Assembly (NCBI GenBank): GCA_045588185.1
Contig: JAZNDR010000050.1
Span: forward strand, 1 to 41,142
Length of the DNA stretch: 41,142 nucleotides
Direction of reading: 5' to 3'
DNA from: Scatosoma sp045588185
GTDB lineage: Bacteria > Bacillota > Clostridia > Christensenellales > Borkfalkiaceae
Part shown: positions 24,734-32,614 of the stretch, in pieces
How positions within the stretch are numbered: the first letter of the stretch is position 1
Layout of the letters: every line of letters begins with the position of its first letter
Made by a program: the position numbers and the translations under genes
Notes under the pieces: model-generated
Told to the model about the DNA's origin: nothing
Databases searched by the model: none
What the model saw: the letters and a program-made list of their open reading frames with translations, nothing else

Positions 24734-24835
24734 GTAAAGAAAATAATACTGCCACCGGGTAGTTACGAATGGGAGCGTTCGTATTGCGTATCGTTAGGTC
24801 TTAGAAGGTGCGTGATAGGAAGGCTCGATTTTTTT
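24734..24835 (+). promoter_or_regulatory. Structured leader of the PnuC-type gene
   Basis: The leader of about 110 bases contains the stem ACTGCC-accg-GGTAGT (24748-24763 region) directly followed by ACGAAT-gggagc-GTTCGT, then a G-rich stretch and a run of seven T residues just before the ribosome binding site. This could be a ligand-responsive or attenuating leader. It matches no riboswitch consensus that I can recall with confidence. Confidence 0.4.
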
Positions 24836-24847
24836 AAGGAGTTAAAA

Positions 24848-25534
24848 ATGCGGAAAATTTTACGGTATTTCACCCCTTTCGAATGGTCGCTTTGGAGCGT
24901 TTCCGTTTTCGCGATTGCGTTGGGATTTTTCTTAGGCGAGGAAAAGCACCTGCTTTCCTTTTGCTCCTCCCTCGTCGGCGTAACCGCCTTGATTTTTTTA
25001 GCCAAAGGTAACCCTATCGGACAGCTCCTTACCGTGGCGTTCGCCTCTTTATACGCCGCAGTTTCTTTCGAACAACGGTATTACGGCGAAATGATTACCT
25101 ACTTGGGAATGTCGTTACCGAGCGCACTCGTGGGCTTTTTTCACTGGCTGAAACACCCCTCTAAAAAAGGTGCGTCCGAGGTGGAAGTTTCCGCCATGAC
25201 CGCAAAAAAATGGGCGTGGCTGTGCGTGACGGCGGTACTCGTTACCGCGGCGTTCTATTTTATCCTCGACTATTTTAACACCAACAATTTACTCGTCAGC
25301 ACCCTCTCCGTTACCACGAGCTTTTTCGCCGCTATGCTAATGATTTTCCGCAGTCCGTATTACGCGGTGGCGTACGCCACAAACGATATCGTTTTAATTG
25401 TCTTATGGGTAGCGGCTTGCTTCGTTTCCCTTGCCTATCTTCCCACCGTGCTCTGTTTCGTCGCTTTTTTGCTCAACGACCTTTACGCGTTTTTTAACTG
25501 GAAACGCATGGAAAAACGGCAAAAAACCGATTGA
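24848..25534 (+). CDS. pnuC: PnuC-family vitamin/nicotinamide riboside transporter
   Basis: A 228-residue membrane protein with about seven hydrophobic segments. The motif KGNPIGQLL followed by YYGEMITYLGMSLP and GFFHWLKHP is characteristic of the PnuC family, which imports nicotinamide riboside or, in some members, thiamine or riboflavin. The NAD synthetase gene 4.5 kb downstream makes a pyridine substrate attractive but does not prove it. The ATG at 24848 was chosen because AAGGAG lies 6 bases upstream and because an upstream in-frame ATG (24716) lies inside the promoter. Confidence 0.88.
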   Translation: MRKILRYFTPFEWSLWSVSVFAIALGFFLGEEKHLLSFCSSLVGVTALIFLAKGNPIGQLLTVAFASLYAAVSFEQRYYGEMITYLGMSLPSALVGFFHWLKHPSKKGASEVEVSAMTAKKWAWLCVTAVLVTAAFYFILDYFNTNNLLVSTLSVTTSFFAAMLMIFRSPYYAVAYATNDIVLIVLWVAACFVSLAYLPTVLCFVAFLLNDLYAFFNWKRMEKRQKTD

Positions 25535-25625
25535 ACGCATACCTGCCCCCTTATATTACCATTTTTTGGACGGTTTTCCCCGTCCTTTTTTCTTTGAATT
25601 TTTACAAAAAAATACGAACAAATGT

Positions 25626-25654
25626 TTGACTTTTGTAAAACGAGGGTGTATAAT
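25626..25654 (+). promoter_or_regulatory. Strong promoter directly abutting the radical SAM gene
   Basis: TTGACT (25626-25631), 17 bases, TATAAT (25649-25654). Only six bases separate the -10 box from the ATG at 25661, so the predicted transcript start coincides with the start codon. Confidence 0.85.
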
Positions 25655-25660
25655 GGGAGT

Positions 25661-26971
25661 ATGATATCGGAAGAAAAGCTGACAATTTTAACGGAGAGCG
25701 CGAAATACGACGTATCCTGTTCCTCATCGGGAAGCGGGCGGAAAAACGCGGGCGGTATGGGCAACGGCTATATAGCGGGCTGTTGTCATTCGTTTACGCC
25801 CGACGGGCGGTGCGTATCTCTGCTCAAAATTTTACTCAGTAACGATTGTGTGTACGATTGTAAATATTGTCCCAACCGCGTTTCGGCGGACGTACCCCGC
25901 GCCACCGCGACGCCCGAGGAAATTTGCGAACTGACGATAGACTTTTACAAACGCAATTATATCGAGGGTCTATTCCTTTCTTCCGCCGTACATAAGAATC
26001 CGAATTATACAATGGAGCGTCTGCTTCTCGTCGTGAAAAAATTGCGGACGGAATATAATTTCCACGGCTATATTCATTTAAAGGGAATCGCCAAAGCCGA
26101 CCCTGCGCTCAACCGACAGGCGGCGTTATACGCGGACAGAATGAGCTACAATATCGAATTACCCTCGGAAAAGAGTTTAAAATTGTTAGCCCCACAAAAG
26201 GATAAAAGCAGTCTGCTATTCCCCATGCGCACACTGACGGCGGAAAAATTACAGTTTGCGGAAGAAAAGAAAAAAGGCTTTACGAAAGGGCATTTTTTAC
26301 CTGCGGGACAAACCACGCAAATGATCGTCGGCGCGTCCCCCGAGGCAGACGGACAAATACTGCGCCTTTCGCAGTCGCTGTATCGGCATATGCAATTAAA
26401 GCGAGTGTATTATTCCTCGTATATCCCCGTGGTCGAGGACAGTCTGCTTCCAAGCCAAGCGGTCGGACAATTGCGCGAACACCGTTTATATCAAGCGGAC
26501 TGGCTGCTCCGTTTTTACGGGTTCACGGTGGAAGAAATCGTTACGGAAGGGGAAAATCTTTCGTTGGAATTTGACCCCAAATGCGCGTGGGCGTTAAAAA
26601 ATATGCACCTTTTCCCCGTGGAAATCAACCTTGCGCCCTTGGAAATGCTGTTACGCGTTCCCGGGATAGGCGCGCGGAACGCACATAAAATAGTACAGGC
26701 TCGGCGGTTTACCACCCTGCGATTTGAAGATTTACTGAAAATGAAAATCGCGTTAAAGCGGGCGAAGCATTTTATCACCTGCAACGGTAAATTTTTCGGC
26801 GCGAAAAACGAGCTTGCTATCCGCGGATACCTCGCCCGCGCCGAGCAAAGCGAGAATGCGGAACAAGTGGATATGTTTGCCCTGCTCCCAAGCGCGGGCG
26901 AAATCAGCGAAAAGAAACGGTTATATTCGGATAAGACAAACGCGCTCAAAGCCCTTACGGGCGAGTTATAA
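25661..26971 (+). CDS. Putative DNA modification/repair radical SAM protein
   Basis: A 436-residue radical SAM enzyme. The iron-sulfur motif C-x3-C-x2-C (Cys63, 67, 70, in NDCVYDCKYC) is preceded by the family-specific YDVSCSSSG stretch and extra cysteines (Cys41, 42, 51). The C-terminal part has a helix-hairpin-helix, LLRVPGIGARNAHKIV (about 342-357), a non-specific DNA-binding element. This is the radical SAM family regularly paired with a DUF4130 protein, as found immediately downstream, and annotated as putative DNA repair; its reaction is unknown. The start at 25661 is set by homology of the N-terminus; a GGGAG one base upstream is too close to act as a ribosome binding site and lies before the transcript start. 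Confidence 0.9.
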   Translation: MISEEKLTILTESAKYDVSCSSSGSGRKNAGGMGNGYIAGCCHSFTPDGRCVSLLKILLSNDCVYDCKYCPNRVSADVPRATATPEEICELTIDFYKRNYIEGLFLSSAVHKNPNYTMERLLLVVKKLRTEYNFHGYIHLKGIAKADPALNRQAALYADRMSYNIELPSEKSLKLLAPQKDKSSLLFPMRTLTAEKLQFAEEKKKGFTKGHFLPAGQTTQMIVGASPEADGQILRLSQSLYRHMQLKRVYYSSYIPVVEDSLLPSQAVGQLREHRLYQADWLLRFYGFTVEEIVTEGENLSLEFDPKCAWALKNMHLFPVEINLAPLEMLLRVPGIGARNAHKIVQARRFTTLRFEDLLKMKIALKRAKHFITCNGKFFGAKNELAIRGYLARAEQSENAEQVDMFALLPSAGEISEKKRLYSDKTNALKALTGEL

Positions 26972-27022
26972 TCGCAAAATGACGGGGGCAGGTACGAGGC
27001 GAATGGGAAAAGGAGAGAGAAA

Positions 27023-27742
27023 ATGCTGTACATATACGACGGTAGCGAAAACGGATTTTTGACGGCGTTTTTAACGGCGTTTTCGGACGAGCACGCCGTG
27101 GTTTCCTCTAAAAACGAACAACTTATTTTAGGGCTAACGCCCGTGTTCGTGACAACCGACCACGCCCGCGCGCAAAAGGCGTTATTAAGACTCCGCACTT
27201 TCGACAGAGAGGTTTCGCACGACCTTGCGCTGTTGCTCCGTTCGGGAGAAACGGATAGCGAGCAGGTCGCGTTTGCGTATCTACGTTATTTAGCGACGGA
27301 AAAACGCCCAGTGCGCAATCAGTTTGCCGTTGAGGCGGTATTTCGGGCGGTGGAATATATGCGCAAAATCGGTTTGGAAATACACCGTTTCCACGGCTTT
27401 ATCCGATTTATGGAAACGGCAAGCGGCGCGCTGTACGCTCCCTTTTCCCCCGACAACGATATCTGCGATTTATTGCTCCCCCATTTCCGTGCAAGACTGC
27501 CCGCGTTTCCGTTCGTGTTACACGATACCAAGCGCAAGAAAGCGGCGGTGTACGACGGGAAAAATTCCTTCGTTGCGCCCTTAGAAAAAGCGGAAGTATT
27601 ATTATCCGCCGACGAAACGGACTGGCAATCGCTTTGGAAACGGTATTATTCGGCGGTCAATATCCCCTCGCGGGAGCGGTTGAAGCAAATGCGGGGGTAT
27701 ATGCCCGTACGGTACTGGCAATATATGCCCGAAAAGCAATAA
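27023..27742 (+). CDS. DUF4130 protein, partner of the radical SAM enzyme
   Basis: A 239-residue protein of the TIGR03915/DUF4130 type, starting MLYIYDGSENGFLTAFLTAF, with RNQFAVEAVFRAVEYMRKIGLEIHRFHGFIRF in the centre and a PSRERLKQMRGYMPVRYW ending. In other bacteria this domain occurs beside the same radical SAM enzyme or fused to a uracil-DNA glycosylase-like domain, which is why it is regarded as DNA-metabolic; no activity is established. It follows the radical SAM gene after 51 bases, with AAGGAG upstream of the ATG, and shares its promoter. Confidence 0.9.
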   Translation: MLYIYDGSENGFLTAFLTAFSDEHAVVSSKNEQLILGLTPVFVTTDHARAQKALLRLRTFDREVSHDLALLLRSGETDSEQVAFAYLRYLATEKRPVRNQFAVEAVFRAVEYMRKIGLEIHRFHGFIRFMETASGALYAPFSPDNDICDLLLPHFRARLPAFPFVLHDTKRKKAAVYDGKNSFVAPLEKAEVLLSADETDWQSLWKRYYSAVNIPSRERLKQMRGYMPVRYWQYMPEKQ

Positions 27743-27778
27743 TTTGAGGAAATATTTTAAAAAAATATTTTCCAAGCG

Positions 27779-27808
27779 TTGACAAACGGCGTTCAAATGG
27801 GGTATAAT
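27779..27808 (+). promoter_or_regulatory. SigA-type promoter of glnN
   Basis: TTGACA (27779-27784), 18 bases, TATAAT (27803-27808). Predicted start near 27815. Confidence 0.85.
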
Positions 27809-27816
27809 AAGATTAT

Positions 27817-27861
27817 GGCAGAGGCGCCGAGGGTTTTGCCTTTGCCTTTTTTCGTTTTTTT
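27817..27861 (+). terminator. Terminator-like hairpin at the start of the glnN transcript
   Basis: GGCAGAGG and CCTTTGCC form an 8-bp stem with one G-U pair around a 14-base loop, followed by TTTTTTCGTTTTTTT. Because it begins two or three bases after the predicted transcript start, it must be bypassed for glnN expression, which points to attenuation or antitermination. About 33 bases separate it from the glnN ATG. Confidence 0.7.
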
Positions 27862-27893
27862 ACTTTGACTTTAACCGACAAGGAGATATACTT

Positions 27894-29990
27894 ATGAACC
27901 TCGTGTCCGATTACTTCGGCTCTATGGTCTTTGACGACAGAGTGATGAAAAAAATGCTTGCGCCCGACGTTTACAAAACCTTGAAGCGCACGATCAAGGA
28001 CGGCAGAAGCCTCGACCTTTCCGTAGCAAACGCCGTCGCTTCCGCCATGAAAGACTGGGCGGTGGCTTTGGGTGCTACCCACTTTACGCATTGGTTCCAA
28101 CCGATGACGGGTATTACCGCCGAAAAGCACGACAGCTTTATCTCCCCCGAATCGGACGGCGGGATTATTATGGAATTTTCAGGCAAAGAGCTCGTTCGCG
28201 GCGAAACGGACGCGTCCTCGTTCCCCTCGGGGGGCTTGCGCGCCACTTTCGAAGCGCGCGGCTACACTGCTTGGGACGCCACCTCGTACGCCTTTATCAA
28301 GGACGGCGTTCTGTGTATTCCCACCGCGTTCTGTTCGTACGGGGGCGAGGCACTCGATAAAAAAACTCCCCTGCTCCGTTCGATGGAAGCGATTAACCGT
28401 CAGGCAATGCGCGTCTTAAAGCTGTTCGGTAACGAAGAAGTTACTTCCGTCAAGACGACGGTCGGACCCGAACAGGAATATTTCCTCATCGACAAAACGC
28501 TGTTCCGTAAACGCAAAGATTTGATGTATACGGGCCGTACTCTGTTCGGTGCGAAACCGCCGAAAGGTCAGGAACAAGAGGGGCATTATTACGGCGTTAT
28601 CAAACCCCGCGTGCAGGCGTTTATGAAAGAACTGGACGAGGAGCTTTGGAAATTAGGGGTTTTGGCAAAGACCGAGCACAACGAAGCCGCGCCCTCACAG
28701 CACGAGCTTGCGCCTATCTTCGCCACCACCAACATCGCCGCCGACCACAATCAGCTGACGATGGAAATTATGCAAAAAATCGCTAAAAAGCACGATTTTA
28801 TCTGCCTTTTACACGAAAAGCCGTTCGATAACGTCAACGGCAGCGGTAAGCACAATAACTGGTCTATTTCCACGAACACGGGCGTCAATTTATTAGAACC
28901 GGGGGAAACGCCGAGCGAAAACGCGCAGTTCCTGTTATTCCTTTGCGCCGTTATCAAGGCGGTGGACGATTATCAGGGTATGCTCCGCGTGTCCGTCGCT
29001 TCCGCTGGCAATGACCACCGTTTGGGCGCGCACGAAGCACCGCCCGCCGTGGTATCCATTTTCCTCGGCGACGAGCTGACCGAGATCCTCGAAAGCATTG
29101 AAAAGGACGAGGCGTACGGCGCGAAAGAAAAAGAATTGATGCGCGTAGGCGTACATACTCTGCCCAAATTCCCCAAGGATACGACGGACAGAAACCGTAC
29201 TTCGCCGTTTGCGTTCACGGGCAATAAATTCGAGTTCCGTATGCTCGGCTCGTCCGCGTCCGTTTCTTCCCCGAATATCGTGTTGAATACCGCAGTAGCG
29301 GAAGTCTTACGGCAATTTGCGGACGAATTAGAGAATGCGGAAAACTTCGAAGCTTCCTTGCACGAGCTTATCAAGCGCGTGATAAAGGAGCATAAGCGTA
29401 TCATTTTCAACGGCAACGGTTACGACGATAAATGGATTGCCGAAGCGGAAAAGCGCGGGCTTCTTAATCTCAAAACCACGCCCGACGCACTCCCCTATTA
29501 CGTCAAAAAAGAAAATATCGCGTTGTTTACTTCCCATAAAGTATTTACCGAAAAGGAAATGTACTCGCGCCTTGAAATTTTGTTAGATAGCTATTCCAAA
29601 ATCGTCCATATCGAGGGCAGAACGATGGTCGATATGGCGATGAAGGATATTCTCCCTTCCGTCAGTGAATATTTACAAACTCTTTGCAACACCGTGCTTG
29701 CCAAACAGTCGGTTTGCAAAACGATCGACTGTACCTATGAAACGGAAATGATCGCAAAAATATCCGCGCTTTCCTCCGAAGCGTACGCGCAAGCGAAAGC
29801 GTTGGAAAGCAAACTTATTGACGCGGAAAAAACAAGCGACCCCGAACGGCTTGCGTTCTATTATAAGGACGAGGTTCTACCCGCCATGCAGGCGTTGCGC
29901 GAAGCGGCGGACGGACTGGAAAATTTGGTTTCGGCGGATTACTGGCCGTTCCCTACCTACGGCGAATTGCTGTTCGGCGTAAGCGAATAA
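27894..29990 (+). CDS. glnN: Glutamine synthetase type III
   Basis: A 698-residue GSIII, which makes glutamine from glutamate, ammonia and ATP. The type III signatures are visible: WFQPMTG near 67 in the N-terminal domain, TVGPEQEYFLID, the HNNWSISTNTG catalytic segment, GNDHRLGAHEAPP and NRTSPFAFTGNKFEFRMLGSS. Length matches the family (about 700), well above GSI. AAGGAG precedes the ATG by 8 bases. It is followed after 12 bases by the ammonia-dependent NAD synthetase gene, so the two ammonia-using enzymes are cotranscribed, under control of the leader hairpin at 27817-27861. Confidence 0.96.
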   Translation: MNLVSDYFGSMVFDDRVMKKMLAPDVYKTLKRTIKDGRSLDLSVANAVASAMKDWAVALGATHFTHWFQPMTGITAEKHDSFISPESDGGIIMEFSGKELVRGETDASSFPSGGLRATFEARGYTAWDATSYAFIKDGVLCIPTAFCSYGGEALDKKTPLLRSMEAINRQAMRVLKLFGNEEVTSVKTTVGPEQEYFLIDKTLFRKRKDLMYTGRTLFGAKPPKGQEQEGHYYGVIKPRVQAFMKELDEELWKLGVLAKTEHNEAAPSQHELAPIFATTNIAADHNQLTMEIMQKIAKKHDFICLLHEKPFDNVNGSGKHNNWSISTNTGVNLLEPGETPSENAQFLLFLCAVIKAVDDYQGMLRVSVASAGNDHRLGAHEAPPAVVSIFLGDELTEILESIEKDEAYGAKEKELMRVGVHTLPKFPKDTTDRNRTSPFAFTGNKFEFRMLGSSASVSSPNIVLNTAVAEVLRQFADELENAENFEASLHELIKRVIKEHKRIIFNGNGYDDKWIAEAEKRGLLNLKTTPDALPYYVKKENIALFTSHKVFTEKEMYSRLEILLDSYSKIVHIEGRTMVDMAMKDILPSVSEYLQTLCNTVLAKQSVCKTIDCTYETEMIAKISALSSEAYAQAKALESKLIDAEKTSDPERLAFYYKDEVLPAMQALREAADGLENLVSADYWPFPTYGELLFGVSE

Positions 29991-30002
29991 GAGGTTTTTA
30001 TT

Positions 30003-30740
30003 ATGAGTTTTAACGTACAAAAAACGACGGCGGAAATCGTCGAATGGATACGCGGTTGGTTCGAGGAAAACGGAAAGGACTGTAATGCCGTCGTCGGGAT
30101 TTCCGGCGGGAAAGATTCAAGCGTGGTAGCGGCTCTGTGCGTAGAAGCACTTGGAAAAGAGCGCGTTATCGGCGTGTTGATGCCCAACGGCGAACAGAGC
30201 GATATAGACTGTTCAAAGCAACTCGTCGCACACCTGGGTATCGAAAATTATATTTTCAATATCAAAAACGCCGTGAACGGCGTGTTGGAAGAAATGCAAA
30301 ATTGCGGTGTCGAAGCAAGCCGTCAATCGCTTGTCAATCTTCCCCCGCGTATTAGAATGTCCGTCCTCTACGCAATCTCGCAATCGAAAAACGGCAGGGT
30401 TGCCAACACCTGCAATTTATCCGAGGACTGGGTGGGTTATTCCACTCGCTACGGCGACGCGGCGGGCGACTTCTCGCCCTTGGCGCAAATCACGGTGCAA
30501 GAGGTAAAAGAAATAGGGAAATATTTAGGACTTCCCATAAATCTCGTAGACAAAGTGCCGTCCGACGGATTGAGCGGAAAAACGGACGAGGATAATTTGG
30601 GTTTTACCTACGCGGCGTTAGACAGATATATCCGCGAGGGCGTATGCGAGGACGAAGCGGTCAAAGCAAAAATCGACCGTTTGCATATCAGGAACGAATT
30701 TAAGTTAAAGCCGATTCCCTCTTTTCCTTACAAACCTTAA
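30003..30740 (+). CDS. nadE: Ammonia-dependent NAD synthetase
   Basis: A 245-residue NadE that amidates nicotinic acid adenine dinucleotide to NAD. The PP-loop SGGKDSS (34-40), the NLPPRIRMSVLYAISQ segment, the GDAAGDFSPLAQITVQEV stretch and PSDGLSGKTDEDNLGFTY are all family marks. There is no N-terminal nitrilase/glutaminase domain, so it should use free ammonia. It lies 12 bases after glnN in the same operon and ends before a bidirectional terminator. Confidence 0.95.
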   Translation: MSFNVQKTTAEIVEWIRGWFEENGKDCNAVVGISGGKDSSVVAALCVEALGKERVIGVLMPNGEQSDIDCSKQLVAHLGIENYIFNIKNAVNGVLEEMQNCGVEASRQSLVNLPPRIRMSVLYAISQSKNGRVANTCNLSEDWVGYSTRYGDAAGDFSPLAQITVQEVKEIGKYLGLPINLVDKVPSDGLSGKTDEDNLGFTYAALDRYIREGVCEDEAVKAKIDRLHIRNEFKLKPIPSFPYKP

Positions 30741-30755
30741 AACTGAATCCAAAGC

Positions 30756-30789
30756 AAAAACGGCGGTTCGTTAAAACCGCCGTTTTTTT
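30756..30789. terminator. Bidirectional terminator between nadE and the MarR gene
   Basis: AAAAACGGCGGTT and AACCGCCGTTTTT form a perfect 13-bp stem with a 6-base loop and A/T runs on both sides, placed between convergent genes. Confidence 0.92.
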
Positions 30790-30802
30790 CGTGGATATTT
30801 TA

Positions 30803-31246
30803 TTATTCGTAGCCCTCGCAAAGCTTTTGTAGATTTTCAGAAATAACGGCAAGACTTCTATACATAATCTTTCTGTCCTCGTCGGACAATTCCACGCCTA
30901 CCTTTTCCAAAATCCCGTTCATTTTCCGAGCGATGGACTCAGCTATCTCTTTCCCCTTTGCCGTCAATTCAAGAGGACTGTTATATCTTTTTTTATCGTC
31001 CGAACGACAAAGGATAAGTCCGCTTTTTTCCAAATAATCCAACGATCGGGATATCGCGCCCTTATCCTCGTTGCAAATTTCGCAAAGCCGAGTTGCCGTT
31101 AAGCTGTCCAACGTATATAAATAATATAAACAGGAAACGTGCGGACTTTTTAAATCAAACTCCGCCATTTCTTCCGTTTTAATTTTTCGGATACTACGAT
31201 TGATCGTCGTAATCAATACGGTAAAGGTTTCAAATCTTCCTTGCAT
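30803..31246 (-). CDS. MarR-family transcriptional regulator (possibly FabT-like)
   Basis: A 147-residue MarR-type winged-helix repressor. The recognition part TATRLCEICNEDKGAISRSLDYLEKSGLI is followed by the wing CRSDDKKRYNSPLELTAKGKEI. It is the last gene of a fabK-fabZ-degV-marR unit; in streptococci and relatives a MarR protein, FabT, represses fatty acid synthesis genes, so a comparable role is inferred. A palindrome fitting a MarR operator overlaps the promoter of this unit (33608-33627). The ATG at 31246 was chosen because AAGGAG lies 8 bases upstream; a longer frame reaches into the preceding hairpin. Confidence 0.85.
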   Translation of the reverse strand: MQGRFETFTVLITTINRSIRKIKTEEMAEFDLKSPHVSCLYYLYTLDSLTATRLCEICNEDKGAISRSLDYLEKSGLILCRSDDKKRYNSPLELTAKGKEIAESIARKMNGILEKVGVELSDEDRKIMYRSLAVISENLQKLCEGYE

Positions 31247-31265
31247 AACAATAGCTCCTTGAAAG

Positions 31266-31289
31266 AAAACGCCCGAAAAAGGGCGTTTT
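31266..31289 (-). terminator. Hairpin between degV and the MarR gene
   Basis: AAAACGCCC-gaaaaa-GGGCGTTTT, a 9-bp stem with a short T run on the minus strand. As it lies inside the operon it probably reduces, rather than abolishes, expression of the MarR gene. Confidence 0.7.
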
Positions 31290-31293
31290 ACGA

Positions 31294-32157
31294 TTATTTT
31301 TCTTTCGCGTGGAATATAAGACCGATCGTTCCGGGACCGCAATGCGCGCCGATAACGGGACCTACGGGCTGTACGACGATGTCCAAATCGCCAAAGGTCG
31401 CTTTAATGTTCGCGACAAACGCGTTTGCTTCCGCTTCGCAATCCGCTTGTAATACGAAAACCTTATATTTGTCCAGCTCCGTGCCCTTAGCTTTCATATA
31501 CCCGAGCATGGTGGAAAGCGCCTTTTTGAAGCCCTTTGCTTTTTCGATATTGAGGATTTTTCCCTCCTCGTTGAAGTAAAGAATCGGCTTGATGCCCAAC
31601 AAATTGCCTACTACCTTGGAAAAGCCCGATACTCTGCCCCCGCGGTGTAAATAAGTAAGATCGTTCACGACGAAATAGGTCGCCGTATGTGCCGAAAGGT
31701 CGGCGATATACTCGTCTAATTCGTCCATTGTCGCGCCCTCTTTGTATTTGAGTGCGGCGTAATAGGTAACCGAACCGCTACCGAGCGAAATCAGTTTGGT
31801 GTCGATATAGCGAATCTCTCTTTCGGGATATTTTTCTTTGAGCTGTGCGATTACATTCTTCATTGCGTTGAAAGTACCGCTCATTTGGTGGGAAAAGGTA
31901 ATATAATAAATATCCTCTCCGCGCGCCAAAACAGGCTCGAAATATTCGGTGTACGCGTACTCGTTGAGTGCCGCCGTCTTGGCTTCCGCACCGTTCCGCA
32001 TTTTATCGAAAAACGCCTTAAAATCGGTGTTTTCGCCCATATCGTAGAAGTATTCTTCGCCGTCGATGACGTAGGGCATACGGATTACGTTCAGACCAAG
32101 CTCCTTTACCGTCGTATGCCAAAGCTCGCAATTAGAATCGCAAAATAATTGATACAT
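31294..32157 (-). CDS. DegV family fatty-acid-binding protein (second copy)
   Basis: A 287-residue DegV-family protein, diverged from the one at 9039: the N-terminal motif is FCDSNCEL, the TSAPS position reads KTAALN, and SHQMSGTFNAM, LTYLHRGGRVSG and GAHCGPGTIGLIF follow in the usual order. Its place between fabZ and the MarR gene supports a role as a fatty acid carrier (FakB-like). The ATG at 32157 was chosen (GGAG 9 bases upstream); an ATG at 32172 is possible. Cotranscribed with fabZ, 18 bases downstream. Confidence 0.9.
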   Translation of the reverse strand: MYQLFCDSNCELWHTTVKELGLNVIRMPYVIDGEEYFYDMGENTDFKAFFDKMRNGAEAKTAALNEYAYTEYFEPVLARGEDIYYITFSHQMSGTFNAMKNVIAQLKEKYPEREIRYIDTKLISLGSGSVTYYAALKYKEGATMDELDEYIADLSAHTATYFVVNDLTYLHRGGRVSGFSKVVGNLLGIKPILYFNEEGKILNIEKAKGFKKALSTMLGYMKAKGTELDKYKVFVLQADCEAEANAFVANIKATFGDLDIVVQPVGPVIGAHCGPGTIGLIFHAKEK

Positions 32158-32175
32158 TTGTCTTCTCTCCATATA

Positions 32176-32604
32176 TTATTTAATTTTTTCGTTATCTACC
32201 AAAGCGAAAGAAAATTCTCCGCTTAAAGCCAATTTTTCGCCGTTATACCCCTCGGCTCTCATAAAATGGAACGGACCTATCGAACGAATACGCGAACAGG
32301 TAAACTCCACTTTATCCCCTACGCGAACGGGATTTTTGAATTTTACGTTATTCATACCCGCATACAGGGTGGTTTTCCCTTTGACCTGCTCCGCCATCAA
32401 AAGACACGAGCACTGCGCCGCCATTTCGCAAAGCATTACGCCCGGAACGATAGGATTGTTCGGGAAATGCCCCTGCAAAAAGAATTCGTCGCCGCGCACG
32501 GTATACGAACCGGTTACCGAGCCGTCCTCGTTTTCGTGAATTTCATCTACGAGCAACATCGGCTCGCGATGGGGCAATATTTGTTTTATCTCTTCTCTCG
32601 TCAC
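32176..32604 (-). CDS. fabZ: 3-hydroxyacyl-ACP dehydratase FabZ
   Basis: A 142-residue hot-dog-fold dehydratase of type II fatty acid synthesis. The active-site histidine and glutamate are His46 in GHFPNNPIVPGV and Glu60 in CEMAAQ. N-terminal ILPHREPMLLVDEI is also typical. It lies 10 bases after fabK, so dehydration and enoyl reduction steps are encoded together. Confidence 0.96.
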   Translation of the reverse strand: MTREEIKQILPHREPMLLVDEIHENEDGSVTGSYTVRGDEFFLQGHFPNNPIVPGVMLCEMAAQCSCLLMAEQVKGKTTLYAGMNNVKFKNPVRVGDKVEFTCSRIRSIGPFHFMRAEGYNGEKLALSGEFSFALVDNEKIK

Positions 32605-32614
32605 TTTCTCACCT

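Noticed and set aside
24734..24835. A TPP, FMN, preQ1 or THF riboswitch in the PnuC-type leader
   Set aside because: None of the conserved sequence blocks of these classes could be found in the leader, so it is only described as structured.
24716..24847. An upstream start that would extend the PnuC-type protein by 44 residues
   Set aside because: The ATG lies inside the promoter, before the predicted transcript start; the ATG at 24848 has a good ribosome binding site and begins the family similarity.
27743..27775. AT-rich imperfect palindrome after the DUF4130 gene as a terminator
   Set aside because: The stem consists almost only of A-T pairs with a bulge and there is no clear T run after it, so I did not list it as a terminator.
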